Source of the DNA: Dyadobacter sp.
GTDB lineage: Bacteria; Bacteroidota; Bacteroidia; Cytophagales; Spirosomataceae
NCBI RefSeq assembly: GCF_017744695.1
Contig: NZ_JAGIAS010000002.1
Location: 248,001-312,000, forward strand
Direction: 5' to 3'
DNA length: 64,000 nt
In this document: positions 1 through 9,078 of the stretch, piece after piece
Numbering within the stretch: position 1 is the first letter of the stretch
How the letters are laid out: each line of letters begins with the position of its first letter
Position numbers and translations under genes: made by a program
Notes under the pieces: model-generated
The model's input: the letters and a program-made list of their open reading frames with translations, nothing else
Database searches by the model: none
Told to the model about the DNA's origin: nothing

Positions 1-1
1 G

Positions 2-127
2 GAAATCGATACCAAATGGTCGGAAACGATCCAGAAGGATTTTCTCAACTGGGTAAATAACTACCCCGGCAAACTGCCGATGACGAAGAAGGAACTGGAT
101 GATTATTTGAAGGAAAGAAATTATTAA
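2..127 (+). CDS. 3' end of an unidentified gene (partial)
   Basis: The last 41 codons of a gene that enters from the left edge, ending in TAA. The tail is charged and carries several aromatic residues (it ends in KERNY). It is too short to assign a family. The frame is open from the first base. The next gene starts about 105 bases downstream on the same strand, so the two could be cotranscribed, but the repeat-like spacer gives no proof. Confidence 0.6.
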   Translation, partial: EIDTKWSETIQKDFLNWVNNYPGKLPMTKKELDDYLKERNY

Positions 128-232
128 ACTGCTACAAGCTGTAAGCGATAGGCTGTAAGCTGCTTATGTTGAAAACAATACATGCAGCCGAACGCTTAAA
201 GCTTATAGCCTAAGGCTTAAAGCATTAACACA
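128..232. repeat. Spacer made of imperfect AGCTGTAAGC / GCTTAAAGC repeats
   Basis: The spacer carries short related words (AAGCTGTAAGC, GGCTGTAAGCTGC, GCTTAAAGCTTATAGCC, GGCTTAAAGC) in both orientations. The left and right halves could pair imperfectly. It looks like simple intergenic repeat drift and not a gene. No clear promoter is visible. Confidence 0.4.
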
Positions 233-1717
233 ATGAAAAACATCTTAAAACAAATCATTTCTGAAAATAAGAGGGTTGAAAGCGCTGAAAAAGCGGCTAC
301 TACGGCGGAAATAGCGAATCCAACTACCAAAGACAGCCGCCGGAACTTCCTGCGCAAAACGGCCGTGGGCGGCATTGCATTGGGCGGTTTCATGTCGATG
401 TCGACCGAGGACACCATTGCGCAAGCTACTTCCAAAGTGAGTCGTGCCTCGAAACCCTCGGAATTGAAAATCACCGACTTGCGCTATTGCATTGTACAGA
501 ATGTGGGCCGGACGCCCATTATCCGTATCGATACCAACCAGGGCATTTATGGTCTTGGCGAAGTACGGGATGGTGCCGACGAGCGTTACGCGCTATTCCT
601 GAAGAGTCATTTACTTGGCCAGAACCCCTGTAATGTGGAGCAGCTGTTCAAATCGATCAAGCAGTTTGGCTACCATGGCCGTCAGGCGGGTGGTGTTTGT
701 GGGGTGGAAATGGCGCTTTGGGACCTTTGTGGCAAAGCCTACGGTGTGCCTTGCTGGCAGTTGTTGGGCGGCCGTTACCGCGATAAAGTGCGTTTGTATG
801 CGGATACCCCGGAGTCGAACGATATCAACGAGTTTAAGCAAAAAATCAAATTCCGTACGCAGGACCAGGGTTATACCTGGCTCAAAATGGATATTTCGAT
901 CGGTATGCTGCGCAACAACGAGGGCAGCGTGGTAAACAACAAGGTCTGGGGCGGCGGCTTCTCACAATGGGCGGGCGATTACCATTCCTACGCGAATACC
1001 AAACACCCTTTCACGGCTATCCAGATCACCCCGAAAGGGCTGGACGAAATGGCGAAAGTAGTGGAGGAAGTACGTGGTGTGGTAGGTTACGAAATTCCGC
1101 TGTCTTCGGACCACTACGGCCATTTTGACCTAAACAACGGCATTCGTCTCGGTAAAGCGCTCGACAAATACCGCCTCGCGTGGTTCGAGGACATGGTGCC
1201 CTGGGAATACACCGACCAATGGAAAACCATTTCCGACGCACTCGAAACCCCTACACTCACCGGCGAGGACATTTACCTCAAAGAGGGTTTCAAGGCATTG
1301 ATCGAGCAGCGCGCCGTGGATATCGTTCACCCCGACCTGGCATCATCGGGCGGACTGCTTGAAACAAAACGCATTGGCGATTACGCCGAGGATCACGGCA
1401 TTGCTATGGCGATGCACTTTGCGGGTACGCCAGTCAGCTTTATGGCCAACGTACACTGCGCTGCCGCTACGCAAAACTTCCTGGCATTGGAACACCACTC
1501 GGTGGACGTGCCGTGGTGGGAAAGCCTGGTGAAAACCACCGACGGCCGCAAGCTGATCGATAAGGGTTATGCCACCGTACCGCTGGAAGCACCCGGCCTG
1601 GGTATCGAGCTGGTCGACGAGGAAGTGAAAAAACACCTGCATCCAAAGGACAAATCCTACTTCGCGCCGACACCCGACTGGAACGAAAAACGTTCGCACG
1701 ATCGCTTGTGGAGCTAA
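233..1717 (+). CDS. Tat-exported mandelate racemase/muconate lactonizing-type enzyme
   Basis: Enolase-superfamily enzyme of 494 residues, probably acting on a sugar acid in the periplasm. Residues 35-42 (SRRNFLRK) followed by a Gly/Ala-rich stretch form a twin-arginine signal, which implies export of a folded, metal-loaded protein. The capping domain starts near residue 75 (LKITDLRYCIV). Barrel landmarks follow: KMD near 217, DHYGHFD near 290, WFEDMVPWE near 317, GEDIY near 344, HPDLASSGG near 366 and MHFAGTP near 393. These fit the metal-binding acids and the late histidine of the mandelate racemase/galactonate dehydratase group. Known members are mostly cytosolic; Tat-exported versions are common in Bacteroidota. 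The exact substrate cannot be read from sequence. The ATG at 233 gives the only complete Tat signal. Confidence 0.85.
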   Translation: MKNILKQIISENKRVESAEKAATTAEIANPTTKDSRRNFLRKTAVGGIALGGFMSMSTEDTIAQATSKVSRASKPSELKITDLRYCIVQNVGRTPIIRIDTNQGIYGLGEVRDGADERYALFLKSHLLGQNPCNVEQLFKSIKQFGYHGRQAGGVCGVEMALWDLCGKAYGVPCWQLLGGRYRDKVRLYADTPESNDINEFKQKIKFRTQDQGYTWLKMDISIGMLRNNEGSVVNNKVWGGGFSQWAGDYHSYANTKHPFTAIQITPKGLDEMAKVVEEVRGVVGYEIPLSSDHYGHFDLNNGIRLGKALDKYRLAWFEDMVPWEYTDQWKTISDALETPTLTGEDIYLKEGFKALIEQRAVDIVHPDLASSGGLLETKRIGDYAEDHGIAMAMHFAGTPVSFMANVHCAAATQNFLALEHHSVDVPWWESLVKTTDGRKLIDKGYATVPLEAPGLGIELVDEEVKKHLHPKDKSYFAPTPDWNEKRSHDRLWS

Positions 1718-1720
1718 CCG

Positions 1721-1760
1721 CCGGAAAGATGGTAGGACTTTGATCCTACCATCTTTCGGC
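1721..1760 (+). terminator. Hairpin terminator after the racemase-family gene
   Basis: A perfect 14-bp stem (1724-1737 with 1744-1757) around a 6-base loop starts just after the stop codon. Two more G-C pairs are possible at its foot across a bulge. It is followed by a weakly T-rich stretch. It separates this gene from the antiporter that starts 41 bases further on. Confidence 0.7.
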
Positions 1761-1800
1761 TTATTTCAGTATTTTGCGCGCTTCACTCTCATATGTACTA

Positions 1801-4068
1801 ATGAAGAATATTCGCAACGTACTCTTTTACTGCATTACCATCGGAATTTTCGCAGCCCTGCTTTACTTCTTTATCCGACAGGGCACTTTCCTGGAAAAAG
1901 CCGATCAGATTACGCACAAAACGCAAACCACTTCATCCTGGGAGCAATTTACAGACACCTTCGGGCACAACCTCACCCACCCGCTCGCCACGCTCCTCGC
2001 CCAAATCGTCACCATCATCATCGTAGCCCGCCTGTTCGGCTGGATTTGCAAGGCCATCGGTCAGCCGACGGTCATCGGCGAGATCGCCGCAGGGATTTTC
2101 CTCGGGCCTTCGGTGCTTGGAATGTTCTTCCCGGAGCTTTCCGCATTCGTTTTTCCTAAAACCTCCCTCAGTAATTTGCAGTTTCTCAGCCAGGTAGGGC
2201 TTATTCTCTTCATGTTCATTATCGGCATGGAGCTCGACCTGAAAGTGCTGAAAACCAAAGCACAGGAAGCCATTGTAATCAGCCACGCCAGCATTATTCT
2301 TCCGTTCGCGCTCGGCGTAGGGCTCGCATTGTATCTATATACCGAATTTGCACCGGAAGGCATCAGCTTTCTTTCATTTGCGCTTTTTACCGGTATTGCA
2401 TTGAGTATCACGGCATTTCCCGTGCTCGCTCGCATCGTGCAGGAACGCGGACTCTCCCGTACACGCCTGGGCATGATGGTGATCACCTGCGCCGCCACCG
2501 ACGACATTACCGCCTGGTGCATCCTCGCGGCCGTGATCGCCATCGTGAAAGCCGGGGAATTTGTGAGCGCTATCTACACCATCATTCTCTCGGTTGGCTA
2601 CGTATTATTGATGTTGCAACTGGTGAAACCGATGCTGAAACGCATTGGCGACCATTATGCCTACCGCGAAGGACTTACCAAACCGGTGGTAGCGTTGTTT
2701 TTCCTGGTGTTGCTCGTATCTTCCTATTTAACCGAAGTCATTGGCATCCACGCCCTTTTTGGCGCGTTTATGGCCGGGGTAATCATGCCTGCGAACCAGC
2801 GCTTCCGCAATATTTTCATTGAAAAAGTGGAGGACGTGGCGCTCGTGCTGCTGTTGCCGCTGTTCTTTGTTTTTACGGGTTTGAGAACTCAGATAGGCCT
2901 GCTGAACGACGCTCACCTGTGGTATGTTACCGGGCTCATCATAGCAGCTGCGGTGACCGGGAAGTTTGTTGGAAGTACGATAGCGGCGCTCTTTGTCAAA
3001 CAATCATGGCGCGACAGCCTCATTATCGGCTCGCTGATGAACACCCGCGGACTCGTGGAGCTGGTCGTGCTCAATATCGGGTACGATATTGGCGTGCTTT
3101 CGCCCGAAATCTTTACCATGATGGTGATCATGGCGCTGGCAACCACCTGTATGACAGGCCCGGCACTCGATCTGATCGACAAATTCCTCCCTGCCCCCAG
3201 GGAGGATCTCCATCCTGTGCATGAACCTTCCCGGTTCTCTATCCTGATCGCCTTCGCCAGTCCGCAAGGCGGCCGCAAAATGCTCCGGCTGGCCGACAAA
3301 CTGGTTACCAAACAGCCTGATGAACAACTGATAACGGCCTTGCACCTCTCCCCAAGCAGCTATCTCAACCAGGTCAATACCGAAGAATACCAATACGAAA
3401 CTTTCCGCCCGATCAACGAGGAGGCCCACGAGCTCAATACCACTTTCACATCATTGTTCAAACCTTCGCAAAGCATTGAGCACGACATCATCGAAATAGC
3501 CAACGACGGCGAATTCGATATGCTCATGATCGGGGTCGGGCGATCGGTGTTCGAGGGTACTTTTTTAGGTAAAATATTGGGCTTCACGTCCAAATTCGTG
3601 AGCAGGGAACGCCTTTTTGACACCATTACCGGTAAAGAAAAGCTCTTCCATGCCGATGTGTTCGACGAGCGCACAACGCACATTATCCGGTCGGTGAAAG
3701 TTCCGGTCGGTATTCTCATTGAAAAAAATCTGGAACAGGTGGAACAGGTTTTCATGCCATTGTTCACACCGGAAGATCGCCGCCTCCTGCCATTCGCCGA
3801 ACGTTTCGCGACTGTAAACGGGCTGCGGATAACGATCATGGACCCGTCGCAAACAGTCAGCCAGCACGTCGAGACCGGCGTGGCGCTGGATGCTTTACAG
3901 GAAAAATCCCCTGAAAACGTGACGATGCTCTATGAAAACGTGCTTGAAAAGGACTTTCTGCAAAGCCAGGACCTCATGGTGATCAGCCTCGAAAGCTGGA
4001 TCAAGGCTGTCGAATCGCACAGCGTATGGCTTTCACATTCCCCTTCCGTGCTTATCATACGGGGCTGA
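1801..4068 (+). CDS. CPA2-family Na+(K+)/H+ antiporter
   Basis: Monovalent cation:proton antiporter of the inner membrane, 755 residues. An N-terminal hydrophobic helix is followed by about 12 membrane segments to about residue 460. Family marks are PTVIGEIAAGIFLGPSVLG (about 87), MFIIGMELDL, ITAFPVLARIV, the paired Asp of AATDDITAW (about 233-234, the ion-binding DD of CPA2) and MNTRGLVELVVLNIGYD. The last 290 residues are soluble, start like a universal-stress-type domain (FSILIAFASPQGG) and are probably regulatory. The ATG at 1801 is preferred. An upstream in-frame TTG at 1774 adds only nine residues and lies close behind the terminator. Ion choice (K+ or Na+) cannot be decided. The gene stands alone between two hairpins. 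Confidence 0.88.
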   Translation: MKNIRNVLFYCITIGIFAALLYFFIRQGTFLEKADQITHKTQTTSSWEQFTDTFGHNLTHPLATLLAQIVTIIIVARLFGWICKAIGQPTVIGEIAAGIFLGPSVLGMFFPELSAFVFPKTSLSNLQFLSQVGLILFMFIIGMELDLKVLKTKAQEAIVISHASIILPFALGVGLALYLYTEFAPEGISFLSFALFTGIALSITAFPVLARIVQERGLSRTRLGMMVITCAATDDITAWCILAAVIAIVKAGEFVSAIYTIILSVGYVLLMLQLVKPMLKRIGDHYAYREGLTKPVVALFFLVLLVSSYLTEVIGIHALFGAFMAGVIMPANQRFRNIFIEKVEDVALVLLLPLFFVFTGLRTQIGLLNDAHLWYVTGLIIAAAVTGKFVGSTIAALFVKQSWRDSLIIGSLMNTRGLVELVVLNIGYDIGVLSPEIFTMMVIMALATTCMTGPALDLIDKFLPAPREDLHPVHEPSRFSILIAFASPQGGRKMLRLADKLVTKQPDEQLITALHLSPSSYLNQVNTEEYQYETFRPINEEAHELNTTFTSLFKPSQSIEHDIIEIANDGEFDMLMIGVGRSVFEGTFLGKILGFTSKFVSRERLFDTITGKEKLFHADVFDERTTHIIRSVKVPVGILIEKNLEQVEQVFMPLFTPEDRRLLPFAERFATVNGLRITIMDPSQTVSQHVETGVALDALQEKSPENVTMLYENVLEKDFLQSQDLMVISLESWIKAVESHSVWLSHSPSVLIIRG

Positions 4069-4074
4069 GGCTCA

Positions 4075-4120
4075 GACTTTCCGGCTTTCAGAAAGCCGGA
4101 AAGTCGGCCTAATGGGTTTT
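4075..4120 (+). terminator. Strong hairpin terminator after the antiporter gene
   Basis: Inverted repeat GACTTTCCGGCTTTC at 4075-4089 and its exact complement at 4091-4105 form a long stem with a minimal loop. A run of five T follows at 4117-4121. Confidence 0.75.
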
Positions 4121-4174
4121 TAAAAGGAATAATAAGTGTTTACTTTACAGAAGTGACGCTAGCATTCCACTTCT

Positions 4175-7100
4175 ATGATCCCATTTCTAAGCAAAAACCG
4201 CTTCACGAAGTCCATCAACCCTCAAACGATCCTTTTTTTCTTTCATAACTTCTTCACGAATGTCGGTACCACGCTGGTGTATGTATCCGCCAACGTGCTC
4301 CTGCTCGAAAACCATCCCGAATACTCGCTGCCGCTGGCCTACATCGCCGCTGCGCTGGCCGTGATGGCATCGGGGAAGATTTATGAGTATTTCGAACACC
4401 ACCTGCTGCTGAAAAAGCTGAGCCTGGGCACAATGCTCTCGTCGCTATTCATGGTCGTGATCGTGATGGGGCTGCTGCTCGTCGGCCACGGCGTCGCTAC
4501 GGCCATTGCCGTGATGGTGGGCTACCGGGTCATCTATTTGCTTATCAATCTAGAATTCTGGGGATTATCCGCGCTGGTTTTCGATGTGCGGCAAAGTAAA
4601 AGGCTGTTCAGCGTGATCGGTTCGGGGGATATGCCTGCCAAAGCATTGGGTGCCGTGCTGGCGGTGCTGATCCATTCGCCTTCGGTGCTGGCCATATTGC
4701 TGGCTATCTCGCTGGTTTTCTTCGCACTGGCATTTTACACGCAGATCCTCACGTTCCGGCATACCGATATTCCTAACCCACATCACACCCGCACGCGCCA
4801 CACGGAATCCGATTCCCGCATTATCCAGAAGTATTTCGGCGGCAACAAGCTGCTTACCTCGCTCTGCATCGGTATGGTCGCTATTGCAGCTACCGCCACC
4901 TGGATCGAGTACCACTTTTTTGTTAATGTCAAATACAAATTTCACAGCCAGCACGACGTGATTTTCTTCGTCGGTTCACTGCTGACGGCCACGTATGTGA
5001 TCTCGACATTTGTTAAAATGCTGCTGTCCGGCAAAACTGTGGAGCGTTTCGGCATCAAACTCACATTGTACCTGTTGCCGCTGACGACCATCGCCATTTC
5101 GCTGGGGCTGCTGGTATCGTCCTATTTCCGGAAAGACGAGCCATCGCTGCTGGTGTATTACTGCATTGCCTACCTGCTTTTCGAGCTGGTCAGGAGGACC
5201 ATTTTCGACCCGGTTTTCCTGGTTTTGTTCCAGCCGCTTTCCACCAAAACCCGTTTGAAAGGTCACACGCTCGCCAAAGGCCTTTTTGAGCCGCTGGGAA
5301 TGCTTATCGCCGGCGCTATGCTCTGGATCATCTACACGCAGCATTGGAGCGACATCAGCCTCACTCTCGACTTGTCGCTGCTGTTCGCGTTGGGCGCGTT
5401 ATTTGTGTTCCGCAAAACTTATCGTCATTACATGCAGGAATTGAAATCGGCGATCAGCAAGCGGTTTATCCGCAGCGGCGAAATGGCCTCCCCTGCGGAA
5501 GCATTGCCGATCATTACCGAAAACCTGCAAAGCGACCGCAAGGAAGAAGTTTTGAATGCGATCGACTGGCTCGCCAGGAACAAGGTTTCGCTCTTCCGCA
5601 AACATGCCGATGAGCTCCTGAAAAACCCGTTTGTTCAGGTCCGGTTAAAAACTTTGCAAACGCTCTCGGCGCTTGACAAGCCGGAGCTCTCAGCTTCATT
5701 TATTCAGTATATCGAAGACGAACCCGACGCAGCCTGCCAGGTGCTGGCCGTACGCCTTGCCTGTGCGAACGGACGCCTGAACGAGGAGCAAACCGCCCGT
5801 TTCCTCGCCCACCGCGACCTCGATATTGTGAAGGGGACCATCATCGGCTGCTGGGAAGCGGGAAAAGCCCTCCCGTTGATCCACGGCACGCTGCAAAGGC
5901 TGTTCGGCTCGGAGCAGGAAAGCGACCAACTCGCTGCGCTCGACTGCCTGAAAGTAACGGGCATTAATTCTTACGAAAACCTGCTCAAAAGCTGCATTCG
6001 CAACGGCTCACAACGCGTGCGCAATTACGCGATCGAGGTAGCGGCGACCGTAGGCTCTCCCGCCCTGCTGCGCGATCTGCGCCTTGTGCTCACGGGCACT
6101 TTAACCCCGGCCACCATCCATGCGATGATCAATTCCGGCGACCTGGGTATCCGCATTATCGAGGAATGGTTACAGCAGGATACCACCGGCGAGCGCATCC
6201 GGACGTTCATTAAAACCGCCGAAAAAGGTAGGCACGAATTTATACTTCAAATACTTTTTAACCTTATTAAAAATATTTACCAGCATAAATTTTTAATTAA
6301 TACTGAAAATATCAGTAATACTAAAAGGAAGGAAAGTGATATTCATATTGAAAATATCGATAGTTTCACCCATATCTCCGCCTTAAAAGCGCTCAGCCAT
6401 TATACATTAATATCTGACTATAAAGAGGTTATCCCTGAGTTTGTAGAAAAAGAATTGATCCATGCGGGGCAGTTACTCAACGGAATGGATGCTTCCGAAA
6501 GCAATGTTACCTGGAACAATGCGCTGGAATACGAACTCGAACTGACTGCCCAAAGGCTGTTCTACCTGTTTATGATGCAGTACGATAAGGAAGCTGTACA
6601 GAGTGCATGGAAGGGAATCCGGCATGCGAGCAAGGAGAAACGGGCCAATTCGCTTGAACTCATCGAGAGCCTTTTGCCGCGTATGCTGTACCCGTCACTG
6701 CATGCATTATTCGAAAATATTCCCATCCAGAAAAAGCGCGACGCGCTGCGCCAGTACATGGGCAACGTCGATCCCGGATTGTCGCTGATCACGACTATTC
6801 TCTCGCAGGAGGAGCGGTCGTTCACAACCTGGACCATCGCGCTGGCCGTTGGCCAATGCGACGTTACCGAGGCCGACCTGATCCATCTTGAAAAGCTCGC
6901 CAACCATTCATCGCGCCTGATACGCGAGGCCGTGCACGAACGATATGCCATCCTCGCCCTGCGCCCCGACCTTAAATTCTCGCTTAGAATCCCTATGAAA
7001 CACGCCGAACCAACCCAGCAGATTTCCGAAATGGAAAGGGTGATCGTCCTTAAAAACACCCAGCTTTTCGCGCAGACGCCCGAGAACGTGCTCAGCTCCA

Positions 7101-7447
7101 TCGCCCCGATCATGAAAGAAGTGACTTACAGCGACGGCCAGGAGATATTTGCCAAAGGCGATCTCGGCGATTCGATGTACATCATTTACACCGGCCAGGT
7201 GGGGATTTATGATGGCCCCAAACAGCTCGCATTGTTCGATAAGGGCGAGATCTTCGGGGAGCTGGCATTGCTCGACACCGAGCCACGCTCGGCTACGACC
7301 GTGGCCGAAACTGACGTGCTGGTGTTCCGCATAGACCAGGAAGATTTCTTTGAACTGATGGAAGAACGCGATGAGATCCTGCGCAATGTGCTGCGCATTC
7401 TTTGCCAGCGCATCCGCGTTCAGAATGAGAAAATGCGCCAGTTATAG
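4175..7447 (+). CDS. Transporter-like membrane protein with HEAT repeats and a C-terminal cyclic-nucleotide-binding domain
   Basis: A 1090-residue three-part protein. Residues about 10-415 hold about 12 membrane segments and resemble the ADP/ATP-translocase-like branch of the major facilitator fold. Residues about 430-930 are helical HEAT-type repeats. Residues about 955-1085 are a cyclic-nucleotide-binding domain with a phosphate-binding cassette near 1026 (FGELALLDTEPRSATT) that keeps the Glu and Arg used to bind cAMP. It has no C-terminal DNA-binding domain, so it is not a Crp-type regulator. The minus-strand operon that converges on it encodes an adenylate cyclase, so cAMP control of this protein is a reasonable inference. 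Whether the membrane part transports a nucleotide, another solute or nothing is unknown. Its TAG stop overlaps the stop of the facing HD gene by six bases. A 120-base AT-rich block lies inside the HEAT part. Confidence 0.85.
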   Translation: MIPFLSKNRFTKSINPQTILFFFHNFFTNVGTTLVYVSANVLLLENHPEYSLPLAYIAAALAVMASGKIYEYFEHHLLLKKLSLGTMLSSLFMVVIVMGLLLVGHGVATAIAVMVGYRVIYLLINLEFWGLSALVFDVRQSKRLFSVIGSGDMPAKALGAVLAVLIHSPSVLAILLAISLVFFALAFYTQILTFRHTDIPNPHHTRTRHTESDSRIIQKYFGGNKLLTSLCIGMVAIAATATWIEYHFFVNVKYKFHSQHDVIFFVGSLLTATYVISTFVKMLLSGKTVERFGIKLTLYLLPLTTIAISLGLLVSSYFRKDEPSLLVYYCIAYLLFELVRRTIFDPVFLVLFQPLSTKTRLKGHTLAKGLFEPLGMLIAGAMLWIIYTQHWSDISLTLDLSLLFALGALFVFRKTYRHYMQELKSAISKRFIRSGEMASPAEALPIITENLQSDRKEEVLNAIDWLARNKVSLFRKHADELLKNPFVQVRLKTLQTLSALDKPELSASFIQYIEDEPDAACQVLAVRLACANGRLNEEQTARFLAHRDLDIVKGTIIGCWEAGKALPLIHGTLQRLFGSEQESDQLAALDCLKVTGINSYENLLKSCIRNGSQRVRNYAIEVAATVGSPALLRDLRLVLTGTLTPATIHAMINSGDLGIRIIEEWLQQDTTGERIRTFIKTAEKGRHEFILQILFNLIKNIYQHKFLINTENISNTKRKESDIHIENIDSFTHISALKALSHYTLISDYKEVIPEFVEKELIHAGQLLNGMDASESNVTWNNALEYELELTAQRLFYLFMMQYDKEAVQSAWKGIRHASKEKRANSLELIESLLPRMLYPSLHALFENIPIQKKRDALRQYMGNVDPGLSLITTILSQEERSFTTWTIALAVGQCDVTEADLIHLEKLANHSSRLIREAVHERYAILALRPDLKFSLRIPMKHAEPTQQISEMERVIVLKNTQLFAQTPENVLSSIAPIMKEVTYSDGQEIFAKGDLGDSMYIIYTGQVGIYDGPKQLALFDKGEIFGELALLDTEPRSATTVAETDVLVFRIDQEDFFELMEERDEILRNVLRILCQRIRVQNEKMRQL
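6241..6360 (+). other. AT-rich island inside the HEAT-repeat coding region
   Basis: These 120 bases contain 24 G or C (20%), while the surrounding gene is GC-rich. The frame stays open. The encoded residues, about 689-728, are rich in Ile, Asn, Lys and Phe (FNLIKNIYQHKFLINTEN) and differ in codon use from both sides. This could be an inserted low-complexity linker or a small acquired segment. Confidence 0.7.
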
Positions 7448-8029
7448 GGCGCGTGCCGTATTTTTGAGGTGTTGGAGATGCTGTTGCTTGACGGCATCCC
7501 GACGCTTCCGCTCCGAAGCCGTCCAGTACGCATGTGCTTCCAGAAACCTGACCTGCACCGAATCCCACGCAGGAATATCTTCCACCATATCCCGGGCTTT
7601 CAATTCCTCGAATAAAGTAGCTGCAATCGGCTCGAAATCGTCACGCCCGAGGTAATCCAGGTCGGCATCGCAAATAACCCTTTCCAGCGCGTTTTTGGGG
7701 CTTTGCGGGATCTTTGTAGCCAGTATCATACCGCATATTGTTTCAATTTGCCTTGGATTGTAGCCGAATCCGGGCAAAACCTCGCGTGCGATCGCGCAAC
7801 CGGCTTCCTCGTGGCCTTGGTAGGTCGTCAGGAAACCGCTGTCGTGGTAAAATGCCGCTGTCCGCAGTAATGCCAGGGACTCATCGTCGGTGATATTCTC
7901 CAACGCCGCGATTTCGGCGGACGCCTGCACGACATCGAGCGTGTGATGGGGGCCGTGGTAAAAGAGTGTACGGTCCAGTCCCTTTTTCAGCTTTTCGAGC
8001 ACATATTGTTCAGCCTTTTCGCTTTGCAT
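7442..8029 (-). CDS. HD-domain phosphohydrolase
   Basis: 195-residue HD-superfamily protein. Metal-ligand marks in order are YHGPHHT (about 25-31), FYHDSGF (about 62), GHEEAG and CDADLDYLGR (about 117), the H...HD...D pattern. The ATG at 8029 lies two bases past the stop of the cyclase gene, which suggests translational coupling. A longer frame to 8104 would run inside the cyclase gene and is rejected. HD enzymes hydrolyse phosphate esters, including nucleotides and cyclic nucleotides. Being last in a cyclase operon makes a role in removing or tuning the nucleotide signal possible, but this is inference. The fold also fits generic metal-dependent phosphohydrolases of unknown substrate. Confidence 0.85.
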   Translation of the reverse strand: MQSEKAEQYVLEKLKKGLDRTLFYHGPHHTLDVVQASAEIAALENITDDESLALLRTAAFYHDSGFLTTYQGHEEAGCAIAREVLPGFGYNPRQIETICGMILATKIPQSPKNALERVICDADLDYLGRDDFEPIAATLFEELKARDMVEDIPAWDSVQVRFLEAHAYWTASERKRRDAVKQQHLQHLKNTARAL

Positions 8030-8031
8030 GG

Positions 8032-9078
8032 CTATTCGAGCACTTCGTAGATCAATACCGGGTTTGATTTGTTTTTGAGGTTCACCTCGCCGACCAGGCT
8101 GCATTTAAACGCCTCTTTCAGCTTCTCATAGGCCGAATCCGGCACCACTACCTGCCCCGGCTTCGCGATGGATTGCAGCCGTTGGGCCACATTCACGACA
8201 TCGCCGATCACGGTATAATCCAGCCGTTTCAACGCGGCCGAACCAATGTTTCCCGACACCATTTCGCCGGAATTGATCCCTATCGAAACCTTCGGGAAGT
8301 AACCCGATTGATCCGACAGTTCCTCTTTAAAACCGTTGATATGATTACGGACCGCCAGCGAGGATTCCACCGCGCGATCAAGGTGATATTCGCCCCGGAA
8401 AACGGCCATGACCGCATCGCCCATGAACTTGTCGACGTGCCCGCCCTGGGCGATGATTTCCTTCACCATCACATCGAAATACTTGTTGATGAGCTTCACC
8501 ACACGGTCCGGCTGCTCTTTCTCGGAAATAGCCGTAAAACCGCACATATCCATAAAAACGACCGTTCCTTCGATGTTCTCGCTGGTCATCAGCGACTTTT
8601 CGAACGTCTCCTGCGTCATAAATTGCAATACCGAGGCATCGACGTACATCCGGAGAATGTCGTTTTCCCGTACCGCTTTCAAAGTATCTTTCAGTTGCGC
8701 CACATATTGCAGCGTTTTCTCCATCGTGACCTCCAAATCGCGAAAATCGATCGGTTTGGTCAAAAAATCGAATGCGCCGCGGTTCATGGCCGTGCGGATA
8801 TTGTCCATATCGCCGTAGGCCGAAACGATCACCGATTTCAGTATCGGGCTCAGCTCCCCCAGCCGCACGAGGAGCGTCAGACCATCCATTTCCGGCATAT
8901 TGATATCACTCAACACCATGTCGACGTCGGGATGCTCCGCCAGCACTTCGAGCGCTTGCAGGCCGTTTTCAGCAAAAACAAATTCATATTGCTGTTCGCG
9001 GATCTGCCGCCTGAACTTCTGTTTGATCAGCAGTTGCAGGTCGGCCTCGTCGTCCACTACGAGTATCTTGGCTTTCAT
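8032..9078 (-). CDS. Response regulator with class III adenylate cyclase output
   Basis: 348 residues: receiver domain (about 1-125) with acidic pocket DD at 9-10, phospho-acceptor D58 (LSDINMPEMDG) and the late Lys of FLTKPID. A helical linker follows, then a class III cyclase domain (about 165-345). Both metal-binding Asp are present (FMDMCGF about 174; KFMGDAV about 222), as are the purine-reading Lys just before FMGD, the Asp of RLDYTVIGD (about 286) and the Asn and Arg of VVNVAQRL. This residue set is the one for ATP, so the product should be cAMP. The ATG overlaps the TGA of the upstream lone receiver by four bases. Phosphorylation by the kinase two genes upstream probably controls the cyclase. 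Confidence 0.92.
   Translation of the reverse strand: MKAKILVVDDEADLQLLIKQKFRRQIREQQYEFVFAENGLQALEVLAEHPDVDMVLSDINMPEMDGLTLLVRLGELSPILKSVIVSAYGDMDNIRTAMNRGAFDFLTKPIDFRDLEVTMEKTLQYVAQLKDTLKAVRENDILRMYVDASVLQFMTQETFEKSLMTSENIEGTVVFMDMCGFTAISEKEQPDRVVKLINKYFDVMVKEIIAQGGHVDKFMGDAVMAVFRGEYHLDRAVESSLAVRNHINGFKEELSDQSGYFPKVSIGINSGEMVSGNIGSAALKRLDYTVIGDVVNVAQRLQSIAKPGQVVVPDSAYEKLKEAFKCSLVGEVNLKNKSNPVLIYEVLE

Noticed and set aside
1774..1800. Longer antiporter start at a TTG
   Set aside because: Adds nine residues close behind a terminator; the ATG at 1801 is the better start.
8030..8104. Longer HD-protein start
   Set aside because: It would run 75 bases into the cyclase gene, while the ATG at 8029 follows the cyclase stop by two bases.
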